Source: a candidate division BRC1 bacterium ADurb.Bin183 (GTDB taxonomy: Bacteria; Sumerlaeota; Sumerlaeia; MWCT01). Taken from it: a stretch of DNA of 64,000 nucleotides. Each line of letters opens with the position of its first letter. The stretch's first letter is position 1. The stretch spans positions 1 to 64,000 of the forward strand of contig MWCT01000011.1 in NCBI GenBank assembly GCA_002070185.1, read 5' to 3'. The notes beneath the pieces were generated by a model. It was given only the letters and a program-made list of their open reading frames with translations. It did no database searches and had not been told where the DNA came from. Positions 52,570-61,670 of the stretch are shown piece after piece. The position numbers and the translations under genes were made by a program.

Positions 52570-53715
52570 TTAGACTTTAAGCGATTCGGACAATATATCC
52601 AAAATCCGCTCTGAGGCGCGACCATCGCCGTAAGGGCTAATGCCCCGCGCCATAGATTTGTAATATGCAGGGTCGTCAAGGAGACGTTGGGATTCATAAA
52701 TGATTTTATCCGTATCATCACCGACAAGTTTGATCACGCCCGCTTCAATCGCTTCCGGTCGTTCGCTGATGCGTCTGGTGACAAGGACGGGTTTTGACAA
52801 GGCGGGAGCCTCCTCCTGAACGCCGCCCGAATCGGAGATAATCAGGCACGATTTCCGCATCATCCAGACAAAATCAGGATAGGAAAGCGGCGGCAGAAGA
52901 AAAAAATTGCCTATCCCTTCAAGGATGGCGTGAACAGGTTTTTGGACGTTGGGGTTGAGATGAACCGGATAGGCAAAACAGACATCGGGGTTTTTCATCG
53001 CCATCTCACGGAGGGCGGTGCAAATTCTCAAAAAAGGCTCTCCGAAATTTTCCCGACGATGCCCCGTAATAAGAACAAGCCGTTTGTAACGTTCAAGGAC
53101 AGGGGCAAAATCCTCCAGAGGGCAGGGCGCGCCTCTAAGTTGCTCCTCCATCCAGAGAAGGGCGTCAATGACGGTGTTGCCGGTGACATGGATGGCAGAA
53201 TCGGGATAATTTTCTTTCAGGAGATTCTGGCGTGAGGTCTCCGTGGGGGCAAAATGGTAATCGGCAATCGAGGAAATCATCTTGCGATATATTTCTTCCG
53301 GAAAAGGAGCCCATTTGTTGCCTGTGCGCAAGCCCGCCTCAACATGAGCCACCTTTTTGCGGGCGTAATATCCAGCCAAAGAGGCGGTATAGGCGGTTGC
53401 GGTATCGCCCTGAACAACCACAACATCAGGCTGGTACTGTTCCATTATATTTTCCATGCCGGATAAAATGCGCGATGTGAGCATGAAAAGAGTCTGCCCC
53501 GGCGTCATGATGTTCATGTCCGCATCGGGCTTTATGCCAAAGGCGGAAAGGACGTCATCCATCATGGCGCGATGCTGCGCTGTGGCGATGGCAACGGTTT
53601 CGAATTCGTTATTGCGGGCGCGCGCCTGCAAAATGAGCGGAGAGAGTTTTATAGCTTCGGGTCTTGTGCCGAAGACGAACATGAGTTTTATCCGGTTCAA
53701 AAAAATACCTTTCAT
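52570..53715 (-). CDS. wecB: UDP-N-acetylglucosamine 2-epimerase (non-hydrolysing)
   Basis: A 381-residue enzyme. It has LMFVFGTRPEAIKLSPLI near the N-terminus, VVVQGDTATAYTASLAGYYA, VAHVEAGLRTGNKWAPFPEE and the UDP-binding ISDSGGVQEEAPALSKPVLV. It interconverts UDP-GlcNAc and UDP-ManNAc for surface polysaccharide synthesis. It heads the long minus-strand gene run. Its start at 53715 is not backed by a clear ribosome binding site; a TTG five codons downstream (53700) has AAAGG upstream and is an alternative. Confidence 0.95.
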   Translation of the reverse strand: MKGIFLNRIKLMFVFGTRPEAIKLSPLILQARARNNEFETVAIATAQHRAMMDDVLSAFGIKPDADMNIMTPGQTLFMLTSRILSGMENIMEQYQPDVVVVQGDTATAYTASLAGYYARKKVAHVEAGLRTGNKWAPFPEEIYRKMISSIADYHFAPTETSRQNLLKENYPDSAIHVTGNTVIDALLWMEEQLRGAPCPLEDFAPVLERYKRLVLITGHRRENFGEPFLRICTALREMAMKNPDVCFAYPVHLNPNVQKPVHAILEGIGNFFLLPPLSYPDFVWMMRKSCLIISDSGGVQEEAPALSKPVLVTRRISERPEAIEAGVIKLVGDDTDKIIYESQRLLDDPAYYKSMARGISPYGDGRASERILDILSESLKV

Positions 53716-53885
53716 GCAGCAGCGTTAGCAAAAACAATGTTGTTTCTTCTATGGGTCTCCCCTTTCGAGGTCAAGGCATTTTGTTGTAGAGGCAATCGGT
53801 TATTGACAACCTCCACCCTTTTCGAACATCAAAAAAAAGATTGTTGCTTACAGATTCCCGAATAAAAGTAATTCTTTCAATTTTT

Positions 53886-55133
53886 ATGAGTCCTATGGCT
53901 TTGAAATCATCTTCCATTGTTTTCATTAACGGCACACCGCTTGCCGATAATGTTTTTCAATCCCACATTATCAGTTATCTTAAAATACTAAAAGAATCCG
54001 GAACAGATGTTTCGCTGCTCTCCATAACGGAAGACAGCGATTCAAAAAGCGAAGTTTGCGAAAGCAACAGGGCATCAATTAGGGCATTGCTGGGAAATAA
54101 GGCGATATTTGTGAAGCAACCTCCTGCAAATCGCGGCTTTAATCCCATGTTGAAAGCCCTCAAGCCGGCGCTTGAAAAAATTCGCATCGAGAAAAGCCCT
54201 CAACTGTTCCACACCAATAGCTATCTTACAGGTTATCTGACTTTACGAATATTGAACAAACGCCGCCGCGAAAAAATGCTGGTGGATTTCAAGGGGATTC
54301 TGCCTCAGGAATGTCTTTATTACGATCCCTGTAATCTGCCGTTGAGAATAGCGCGGTATCTAATATCTATAAAGATGGAAAAATACATTTGCCGCCATGC
54401 GGACGGTCTGACGGTTGTTTCAAATGCGTTTAAGGAGTGGGTCGTCCGTAAGCGGGGTTTTGCTCCGCAGAAAATCTGGGTTGCTCCATCATGCGTGGAT
54501 GAAACCGTTTTCAAGATTGATTGGGCTGCGCGGGAGGAAATTCGCAAAACTCTCGGATGGGGCGACGCGCCAGTCATTGTCTATAATGGGTCGTTGCGTA
54601 AATGGCAGTTGCCTGAGCGAATGTTTGAACTTTTTACGGCGATATACAAAAATAATAAAGACGTCCGTTTTCTTTTCCTGACCGATGATTTGGATGGGGC
54701 GCGGCGGTTTATGCAGAATACGGCTACTCAAAAAGAGAACTTTCATCTAAAAAGCGTGCGGGGCGCTAATCTCGCGCGATATCTTTCAACGGGAGATGCG
54801 GGAATCCTGCTGCGGAAAAAAGACATTGTCAATCAGGTGGCAAGCCCGACCAAATTCGGGGAGTATCTGCGTTGCGGTCTGGGCGTGATTGCTACAGATG
54901 GTATTGGCGATTATAGCAGGATTATCAGAGAAAAGAATTTTGGAATAGTCATTCCCAGCCGATTGGACAAGGCAAACCTTGAAGAGGCGGCTCGATGGTT
55001 TTTAAATCATCTCGGCGAACTTCGCAAAGGCGCGGAGGCGCGCTCCTACTGGGCGGGGGCGGAATTGGGCTGGGCGAAAAATATCCAAACGCTCCAGCAG
55101 GCATACGAGGCGCTTATTACCGAGAAACCATAA
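53886..55133 (+). CDS. Glycosyltransferase family 4-like
   Basis: A protein of about 415 residues with a GT-B fold. The N-terminal domain starts SSSIVFINGTPLADNVFQSH, and the C-terminal domain has VIVYNGSLRKWQLPERMFEL, DAGILLRKKDIVNQVASPTK and FGEYLRCGLGVIATDGIG. It belongs with the surface-glycan genes to its right but is on the opposite strand to them. No ribosome binding site stands out; the ATG at 53886 is a plausible start. Its stop overlaps the start codon of a truncated gene (TAATG), which suggests the two were once one operon. Confidence 0.8.
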   Translation: MSPMALKSSSIVFINGTPLADNVFQSHIISYLKILKESGTDVSLLSITEDSDSKSEVCESNRASIRALLGNKAIFVKQPPANRGFNPMLKALKPALEKIRIEKSPQLFHTNSYLTGYLTLRILNKRRREKMLVDFKGILPQECLYYDPCNLPLRIARYLISIKMEKYICRHADGLTVVSNAFKEWVVRKRGFAPQKIWVAPSCVDETVFKIDWAAREEIRKTLGWGDAPVIVYNGSLRKWQLPERMFELFTAIYKNNKDVRFLFLTDDLDGARRFMQNTATQKENFHLKSVRGANLARYLSTGDAGILLRKKDIVNQVASPTKFGEYLRCGLGVIATDGIGDYSRIIREKNFGIVIPSRLDKANLEEAARWFLNHLGELRKGAEARSYWAGAELGWAKNIQTLQQAYEALITEKP

Positions 55134-55264
55134 TGAAAAATTTAATTATTTTTGAACCTCTCTGTCGGGGATATGAGCATCTATCCTTCAATGCCGCGGG
55201 ATTTTTTTGCGAGCGCGTGGCGCGGGAAAGTTATCTTCACGGAGTATTTAAAACCGGTTTTTAA
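55133..55264 (+). pseudogene. Truncated gene remnant, probably a glycosyltransferase N-terminus
   Basis: A 43-codon ORF coupled to the preceding GT4 gene by a one-base overlap (TAATG). The N-terminus MKNLIIFEPLCRGYEHLSFN resembles the starts of some capsule-locus glycosyltransferases, but the frame stops after HGVFKTGF, where the convergent GT2 gene ends. A normal protein of this type would be several hundred residues. It looks like a gene cut off by a rearrangement whose other side is the minus-strand glycan cluster. Confidence 0.55.
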
Positions 55265-56192
55265 TGGCAAGGAGAAACGAGAGCCATTTTTTGAGAAGGG
55301 GTCTCGGAAGAATTGAAGAGATTAATGTTATTAAAAACTGTATGTTAAAGCAATCGCTTTTAAACGCCTGCCAAAAATAATGTCGGTATGGCTCCGTTCC
55401 TGTATAAAGCAAATCAATGCCGCGGCTATATGTAATTCGTGCCTGCTTTCGGCGCAATTGCGACGGTTCAATTTGAATGCCTTTTGTTAAAAGTTTATTA
55501 AACAGGTATTGAGTTTTTTCATGAAGGTTGTATTGATTATTATGAGATATTGACCCTTTAACGATTCTATAAAAAGATAAATTTTCGCATATATGATACA
55601 CAGGCGCGCGCGCCGCAAGCCGCAGCATATAATCATAATCTTCGACCCCGCGCAATCGCAGGTCTTCATCAAAGCCCTGCAATGCGTCAAAACAAATTTT
55701 TCTTACCATGAGCGTTGAGATGTGCATCACGCATTTCATTATCATCATCTCGAACGTGGCTTTTTCATGGTTGTATGTTTCCCAGAATTTTTTGTAAAAC
55801 GCCACCACCTCCGGCTCGCCTGTCAGAGCAAATGAGGTATGGACGGCTTCAAATTCGGGATGCGAATTTAGAAAGGCGAGTTGCTTTTCAAGCTTTTGCG
55901 GAAGCCAGAGGTCGTCGCCGTCAAGGAATGCGATAAAGCCGCCGGTTGCCATTCTCCCCGCGGAATTGCGCGCGGCGGCGGGGAGTCCGCTATTGGGCTG
56001 GTGGACGACGCGGATGCGTCGGTCTTTTGCGGCGTAATCATCCGCGATACGTCCTGTGGCGTCTGTGCTGCCGTCGTCGCAGATGAGCATCTCCCAATTT
56101 TTGTACGTTTGGACAAGGACGGATTCAATGGTTTGAGCGATATATTTTTCGCAATTGTATGCGGGTGTTATGATGGAAACAAGATCGTTCAT
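55248..56192 (-). CDS. Glycosyltransferase family 2
   Basis: A 314-residue GT-A enzyme. The N-terminus VSIITPAYNCEKYIAQTIES leads to the first Asp motif LICDDGSTDAT, then GLPAAARNSAGRMATGGFIA and the metal-binding FLDGDDLWLPQKL. A 3' region of about 100 residues likely shapes the acceptor site and has no transmembrane helix of note. It is a typical inverting sugar transferase of O-antigen or capsule clusters; donor and acceptor are unknown. A clear AGAGGCAAT site precedes the ATG. Confidence 0.92.
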   Translation of the reverse strand: MNDLVSIITPAYNCEKYIAQTIESVLVQTYKNWEMLICDDGSTDATGRIADDYAAKDRRIRVVHQPNSGLPAAARNSAGRMATGGFIAFLDGDDLWLPQKLEKQLAFLNSHPEFEAVHTSFALTGEPEVVAFYKKFWETYNHEKATFEMMIMKCVMHISTLMVRKICFDALQGFDEDLRLRGVEDYDYMLRLAARAPVYHICENLSFYRIVKGSISHNNQYNLHEKTQYLFNKLLTKGIQIEPSQLRRKQARITYSRGIDLLYTGTEPYRHYFWQAFKSDCFNIQFLITLISSILPRPLLKKWLSFLLAIKNRF

Positions 56193-56216
56193 ATTGCCTC
56201 TTTACGTTTCTCCGTT

Positions 56217-57743
56217 TTACGAAATGCTTTTTCTATTTTTATAGTTACGAATATAAACCCAGAGTATTTTGCGTTCCTCTTTTTTTAAACCAAGCAAATA
56301 AAACAGTCCTTGATATATTGCAAAAACAATTAGAGACGCCCATAAAAGACTTGAGAATCGCGGTTCGACAAATGGGCGGGCAAAATAACAAAACAGGATG
56401 ACAAAAAGCATCGGGAGCAGATGCGGAAATATCGCTCTTTTTGCATAAAATGAAAGCGAGCCTCTGAGAATTCTTCCGCCAACAATCAAGATTATCGGCG
56501 AGGAAAGCGAAAGGATAATGGTTGTTGAAAGCACGGCGCCCAACGCGCCATATCGCGGAATAAGAAAAAGCGATAGCAAAACCTTCAGAGCTAAAACGAC
56601 CACATTTTGTGCGACAAGAAAATTCACACGCCCCGTTCCGACAAGGGCGTTTCCTATCGCCCCAGTATGAACGTAAAATATTAAATAAATAATAAAGACC
56701 CGCACAATGGTTACGGCTTCTTTGAATTCACCCCCGACATACCAAGTAATAAAAGGTTTTGCAAAAAAGAAAAGATAAAAGACTATGGGATAAACCAGCG
56801 CCGCGACGGCTTTACTCGCATTGTATATTATTCTATTTATTTTATCCCACTCATCTTTTGATTCCAGATTTGAGACAGCGGGCATAATGGCGTTTGTGGA
56901 AAGCAGGTTTACCATTCTGGGAATTTGATGGAGGCTATCTGCTATTCCATAATCTCCCAATTGCGCCATGCTCTGAAATATCCCTAATAGGCTTTTATCC
57001 AGCTGATACAGCGCCGAAGAGCAAACGGATGTTATGAAAATCTTTCCGCCAAATCCATAGACTGCTTTCAATGTTTTAAAATTTGCGTGGTGCCGCGAGA
57101 GAGTTAGATGCGGCAGAAGTTTCCAGCTGCCAAACAGATTTATCAAATTTCCCAAAATTTGCCCGCCCAAAAGACCGCATGTTGCCGCTTCTATCGTTTT
57201 GTAATGGTTAAGCAAAGCGATTGCAAGGAAGAACCCTGAAATGGAATTAACAATTGAGGAGACGGTGTCGTATTCGTAACGTTCGCGCGCAAAAACCACA
57301 GAGCGGAAAATCAAAAGCGTCCAGTTCACGGCAATAAAAACCGCGATGATTCTAAAAAGCCGTGCGGCTTTCATAATATCATGGGCTTCAATTTTGAAAA
57401 ATCGGGCGACGTGGTATGATATAATCCAAATACACGCGCCCATGAGAACACCTGTAACGACCCGCAGGAAAAGAACGCTGAGAAATATTTCGTTTATTTT
57501 ATCTTTATCTTTTACGCTATGCAACGGCGCGAGCATTTTGACAACTGCGGTGCTCATTCCAAAATCAAGGAAAGATAAAAGGGGCGGGACGGATAGCGCA
57601 AGGACGTATAATCCGTAATCTGCTTTGCCCACTTTGCCAATAATTATCGGCAATAAAATAAGCGCGGCGATTTGTCCGATGAAAGTTGAAATATAGAGAA
57701 ATACTGTGTTCTTTATTATCCTTGTAAAAATGCGATCTGGCAC
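56217..57743 (-). CDS. Polysaccharide flippase (Wzx/MVF-type)
   Basis: A protein of about 508 residues with 12-14 predicted transmembrane segments, of the MATE/MVF-like oligosaccharide flippase family. It starts VPDRIFTRIIKNTVFLYI and GQIAALILLPIIIGKVGKAD (typical first-helix motif), and includes SLLGIFQSMAQLGDYGIADS and a charged C-terminal tail. It would move undecaprenyl-linked oligosaccharide units across the inner membrane. The GTG at 57743 has GGAG six bases upstream and is preferred to the TTG at 57755. It sits between two glycan enzymes in the same orientation. Confidence 0.9.
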   Translation of the reverse strand: MPDRIFTRIIKNTVFLYISTFIGQIAALILLPIIIGKVGKADYGLYVLALSVPPLLSFLDFGMSTAVVKMLAPLHSVKDKDKINEIFLSVLFLRVVTGVLMGACIWIISYHVARFFKIEAHDIMKAARLFRIIAVFIAVNWTLLIFRSVVFARERYEYDTVSSIVNSISGFFLAIALLNHYKTIEAATCGLLGGQILGNLINLFGSWKLLPHLTLSRHHANFKTLKAVYGFGGKIFITSVCSSALYQLDKSLLGIFQSMAQLGDYGIADSLHQIPRMVNLLSTNAIMPAVSNLESKDEWDKINRIIYNASKAVAALVYPIVFYLFFFAKPFITWYVGGEFKEAVTIVRVFIIYLIFYVHTGAIGNALVGTGRVNFLVAQNVVVLALKVLLSLFLIPRYGALGAVLSTTIILSLSSPIILIVGGRILRGSLSFYAKRAIFPHLLPMLFVILFCYFARPFVEPRFSSLLWASLIVFAIYQGLFYLLGLKKEERKILWVYIRNYKNRKSIS

Positions 57744-57767
57744 AAATATCTCCAATACATACTTGCG

Positions 57768-59453
57768 CTATTTAGATAGTTGAGTCATTCTGTATGAAAT
57801 AAAACCATCAGGGGCGTTGAACGGGAATTTGCTAAAAAAACCAACTTCTGGGAAATCGCCATTTTTGAGGTCATCCAGCGATTTAATGTTATAATGGTAG
57901 TCTCCCTCCTCTTCAGTGATAGATTTGAAAGGAATATGCGTGTCGAAGAAGAGTGTATAAGCATAGCGGCGCGCTTTTTCTATAATAGCGGGGCGGTCAA
58001 TTGCGCGCTGTTCATCAAGGGCTTTCAAGTATTCTTCTTTATTGGCGCAATCCGTAGTAAATCCAAGTCCCCGATAATGCGTTCGGGCGGAAACAATAAC
58101 TTCTTTTCCGACCATAGCCGCCTCGAGTCCGACGGTTGTTGTATAGACTAAAATTTTATCAGATATTTCTACAAGCGTGTATGAGCTGATGGGCGACTCG
58201 CTGTCAATGACTCTGATATTTGCCGGCAGTTGCGGGTAATATTCCTTTATCAGGTCTGCGACGCGCTCGGTTGTTTTTTGGCGAAGGCGAATTTCGGCGG
58301 GATGCACGCGCACAATCAGCTGCACATCAGGGCGCTGGCTGATGTGGGCAATGGTTGTGTTAATCCAATCCCAGAGGTCTTTAAAGAAAATCTCGCGATT
58401 AATGACAGCCGAGTCCCATGTGATATTCGGGAAAGCCGTAAATATTTTTTTTGTTGGGTCGAGTTTCAATTCGTCAATAATCTTTTTTTTATCTGCTTCG
58501 ACTTGGGGCCAATAATTGACGACAGCTTGTCCGCCGATTTTTCTAACAGCGCAATAATCATCAATCTCTTTTTCTTCGGCGGCATTTAATGGTTCGCGGT
58601 TTTTATATATATTTAATATATCCCAAGAGCTGATTGGGGATTTTTTGCTAAGTAGAACATAGTCCTTTTTAATTCCTCTTTCATAGGAAAAAAATTCAAT
58701 GCCCTTTTGGCGGGCGAACTCCCCCGCAATGGCTTCGATGAAAAAGGATCCGTTCACCCCAAAAACATATTTCCAATTGCGCGAGTTTATAATGTTTTGG
58801 ATTGCGCGATATGCGATGATGCCGGATTCAAGAAATTTGCGGGATGTCGCAATAGCATGGGGATCGCTTGAGAATCTAATTTTGCGAAAATGCCTAACAA
58901 GCGAAATCCAGATGAGATCTCCGATGGGGAAATTATCATATGTGAATTTATTAAATTCGGTATTTGGATCCCACAAATTCGAACATTTTAACGCTTCGTT
59001 TTTTACGGATTCAATATCAATCCAGTCGGAAAATTTAGAAAAAGGAATTTTTGAGTTTGTCATAAACCCGTGGATATCGCGCCGGCATTGCGCACAAATG
59101 TCGCCAATTTTTTGTTTGGGGTCATAGGAGTCGCACATATCCATCGCATTGTTGCAAATTAAAAAATGCGGGCGGAATCCTTGCCAGCGAAGAATATAAG
59201 CGATGATAGTCTCCCACCCTTGATGAATCAGCCACCAACGTGGAGAAATAAAAAGGATATCGCCTTTTGATTCGCTTTCGGAAGGCTCCCGCAAAAGTTC
59301 GGGCGAGGTGGATTGAATAATCTTTTTCCACTGGGTGAAAGAGCCGCCTCTGATATGATCGAAACCACGCTTTAAGAGGCAATAAAAATCAGGGTGCCAG
59401 CGTAATACAGCTCCCGCCTTGTATGCCATTTTTAATATTTTTGCTTTTTCCAT
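57768..59453 (-). CDS. Capsule polysaccharide/KpsS-like glycosyltransferase
   Basis: A 561-residue soluble protein. The C-terminal half resembles KpsC/KpsS or CDP-glycerol-transferase-like GT-B enzymes: LIVRVHPAEIRLRQKT, NIRVIDSESPISSYTLVEIS, VYTTTVGLEAAMVGKEVIVS. The N-terminal half has the cysteine pattern C-x6-C and, about 18 residues on, C-x2-C (CNNAMDMC and DICAQC), which could be a structural zinc site. It may add Kdo or another linker sugar to a lipid anchor, but the assignment is tentative. It is followed by the flippase and preceded by a GT2 gene. Confidence 0.65.
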   Translation of the reverse strand: MEKAKILKMAYKAGAVLRWHPDFYCLLKRGFDHIRGGSFTQWKKIIQSTSPELLREPSESESKGDILFISPRWWLIHQGWETIIAYILRWQGFRPHFLICNNAMDMCDSYDPKQKIGDICAQCRRDIHGFMTNSKIPFSKFSDWIDIESVKNEALKCSNLWDPNTEFNKFTYDNFPIGDLIWISLVRHFRKIRFSSDPHAIATSRKFLESGIIAYRAIQNIINSRNWKYVFGVNGSFFIEAIAGEFARQKGIEFFSYERGIKKDYVLLSKKSPISSWDILNIYKNREPLNAAEEKEIDDYCAVRKIGGQAVVNYWPQVEADKKKIIDELKLDPTKKIFTAFPNITWDSAVINREIFFKDLWDWINTTIAHISQRPDVQLIVRVHPAEIRLRQKTTERVADLIKEYYPQLPANIRVIDSESPISSYTLVEISDKILVYTTTVGLEAAMVGKEVIVSARTHYRGLGFTTDCANKEEYLKALDEQRAIDRPAIIEKARRYAYTLFFDTHIPFKSITEEEGDYHYNIKSLDDLKNGDFPEVGFFSKFPFNAPDGFISYRMTQLSK

Positions 59454-59500
59454 TGTTTTTCCTATTGTTAAAAGGTTTGCGATTCGGTATATTCAAGAGT

Positions 59501-60421
59501 TTATTTGTTATAGGTTTCCCGGCGCCAAAGATGCGCCCACCACTGCTTCATATATCCCTTCGACCAAGACCTATACGACTTTTCGGAAATTTTCCCTCTG
59601 CCTCTTCCAACCAAAGTCCGAATGCAAGATTGAAATAAAACCCAGAGCGCAAGTCCGTATCCTACTTTTATGCCATGAATATTTTCAAAAATAAATTGAG
59701 ATCTCCCGTGCCATTCTGTCTTTTTGATAATGTAATCTTGGTTAAGCCTTTCCGGGCAAATGAGATGTTTGACTTTTAGCCCCGGATCATAATATATGGG
59801 TTTTTTTTCATTCTTTTCAATACGTAATATTATTTCAACATCTTCTCCGACAAGTGGATGCTTTTTTTTAGGACCGAGGTTCGTGTTAAATCCGCCAATT
59901 TTTTTCAGAATTGAAACTTTTATCACCATGTTTGTTCCATAAATCATTCTGGGGTAGAAAACTCTGATTCGATAAGATGCAATGTATAAATAATTAAAAA
60001 CAAAATCTAAGTCCGGTTCATACCAATCGGGAACAGCGCCAAGCCAACCAACCTCAATGGGTCCGCCCGCGGCGGCGACATCTTCTTCTTCATTAATAAC
60101 GCTTTCCAAGTTTTTTAAATAATCGGGACACATCTCCGCATCATCGTCTATGTATATTATATATTCACCCCGTGCTTCGTTGTATGCTCGATTGCGGGCA
60201 AAAGATGCGCCCTGATTCTTTTCCTCAACTATCCGAATGTTTGTATTCGAGGATATATAACCCTCCACGATTTGACGGGTGTCATCAGTTGAATTGTTAT
60301 CAACAACAATTATCTCATATTTATCTTTATCAAAATTCAGTTTAAGAGCAGATTCGATTGAATGTTTTATTACAGATCCCCTGTTATATGTGCATATTGC
60401 GATGCTGTAAATTATTGGCAT
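59501..60421 (-). CDS. Glycosyltransferase family 2
   Basis: A 306-residue GT-A enzyme. It has YSIAICTYNRGSVIKHSIES, IIVVDNNSTDDTRQIVEGYI, NQGASFARNRAYNEARGEYI and the metal-binding YIDDDAEMCPDYLKN. Later VGEDVEIILRIEKNEKKPIY marks the acceptor-side region. It acts in the same surface-glycan cluster as the flippase and the KpsS-like gene. The DNA around it is A+T-richer than the nearby pse-type genes, which may reflect separate acquisition. Confidence 0.9.
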   Translation of the reverse strand: MPIIYSIAICTYNRGSVIKHSIESALKLNFDKDKYEIIVVDNNSTDDTRQIVEGYISSNTNIRIVEEKNQGASFARNRAYNEARGEYIIYIDDDAEMCPDYLKNLESVINEEEDVAAAGGPIEVGWLGAVPDWYEPDLDFVFNYLYIASYRIRVFYPRMIYGTNMVIKVSILKKIGGFNTNLGPKKKHPLVGEDVEIILRIEKNEKKPIYYDPGLKVKHLICPERLNQDYIIKKTEWHGRSQFIFENIHGIKVGYGLALWVLFQSCIRTLVGRGRGKISEKSYRSWSKGYMKQWWAHLWRRETYNK

Positions 60422-60575
60422 ATTCGAATCCTTCTTGAATATTTCAAACGGGCAATCGGAAATATTTTACCATCAAATAACGGATTTATATTCCATATAG
60501 ACATTTGCGTCAAAATCTGGAAACAACTATTCTTTAGAGCGTATGTGTGTCAATGCACTTTTTTGCCGTTAAGGT

Positions 60576-61670
60576 CTATGCGGACGAAGCGGTCAGCGCG
60601 TTAATTATTCTTGAGACTCCCCCGCCGTCAATGGCGCTCATGCATGATTGGGAAAATTGTGCGATTAAATCGGGATTGGAAAGCATTTTATTAATTTTAT
60701 TTCGGAGCAAAGCGCATTGCGGCGTGTCCCAATTCATTACAAGAGCCATCGCTCGTTTTTTATATTCGCGGCAGATAAGTTTCTGATTATCCGCCGCTTG
60801 AATAATCAGCATAGCGATGCCGAAGTAAGCCAGTTCATGGGTTGTGCTGCCGCCCGCCGTGATGGCAATATCCGCCCGCGCCATGTAGTCCGCAAGTGAC
60901 GGGTTTTTAAGAATGACCAACTGACTGGATTGCAAGGCAAGGGCTTGAATATCATTTATCTGATTTTCGTTTTTCATCCCCGGACCAATGATGATAAAGG
61001 CATTCTGAAACAAATCGGTCAGGTTCAACAACTCTTTCATAACGACGGAAGTCAGCCCCGCCACATCCGAACCGCCGAAGGTGACAATCAAATCAGGCTT
61101 TCGCCCAATAAAAAGTTCATTCAAATGGCTGGCGCGTGATGAGCGCGCATCGGCGCCGCGTTGAAGAATATCCTCGCGGAACATGGCATAGTTCGCGCCA
61201 AGAAGATATTGACCGGCATCGGAGGCAATGGCGCGGTATTTTTCCAGATACGTCTCCGCGCCCATATTCTGATTGAGGATTATATCCGCGGTGATGGTGT
61301 TGGCTTCGGCAATATCATCCACGACTAAAGACTTTAGCCCCGCCTTTTTCATCCGTTGGCGGAATTTTTCGCCGAGCGCATAATTATCTATGACGAGCAA
61401 GCGGGCTTTTTTTTCAAAGGCGAGACGCAGCGTTGCTTCGGCGTCTTCCTCTTCTGATAAGGAGTCGGAGATGGAAACAAATTGTATCTGATATTGCGAG
61501 AGAATTTTTGACGAAGCGCCATCGAGGGTCTTTGAGATAAAGAGCGGCGCGCAGCCCTCTTTGAGCAAACCTTGGGCAAGCGCAATACACCGCATAATAT
61601 GACCAAGACCGATTTGCGCGGAGCCGTCCGCGCGGATGAGTACTGTTGCAGGCTTTTTATTACCGCTCAT
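60576..61670 (-). CDS. pseG: UDP-2,4-diacetamido-2,4,6-trideoxy-beta-L-altropyranose hydrolase (PseG/SpsG-type)
   Basis: A protein of about 364 residues. It has the family N-terminus VLIRADGSAQIGLGHIMRCI, VDDIAEANTITADIILNQN, LLGANYAMFREDIL and VTFGGSDVAGLTSVVMKEL, then ITAGGSTTHELAYFGIAMLI (UDP-binding). PseG removes UDP from the altropyranose intermediate in pseudaminic acid synthesis. The ATG at 61670 overlaps the stop of the SpsF-like gene (ATGA). Together with the synthase, cytidylyltransferase and formyltransferase it forms a nonulosonic-acid operon. Confidence 0.9.
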   Translation of the reverse strand: MSGNKKPATVLIRADGSAQIGLGHIMRCIALAQGLLKEGCAPLFISKTLDGASSKILSQYQIQFVSISDSLSEEEDAEATLRLAFEKKARLLVIDNYALGEKFRQRMKKAGLKSLVVDDIAEANTITADIILNQNMGAETYLEKYRAIASDAGQYLLGANYAMFREDILQRGADARSSRASHLNELFIGRKPDLIVTFGGSDVAGLTSVVMKELLNLTDLFQNAFIIIGPGMKNENQINDIQALALQSSQLVILKNPSLADYMARADIAITAGGSTTHELAYFGIAMLIIQAADNQKLICREYKKRAMALVMNWDTPQCALLRNKINKMLSNPDLIAQFSQSCMSAIDGGGVSRIINALTASSA

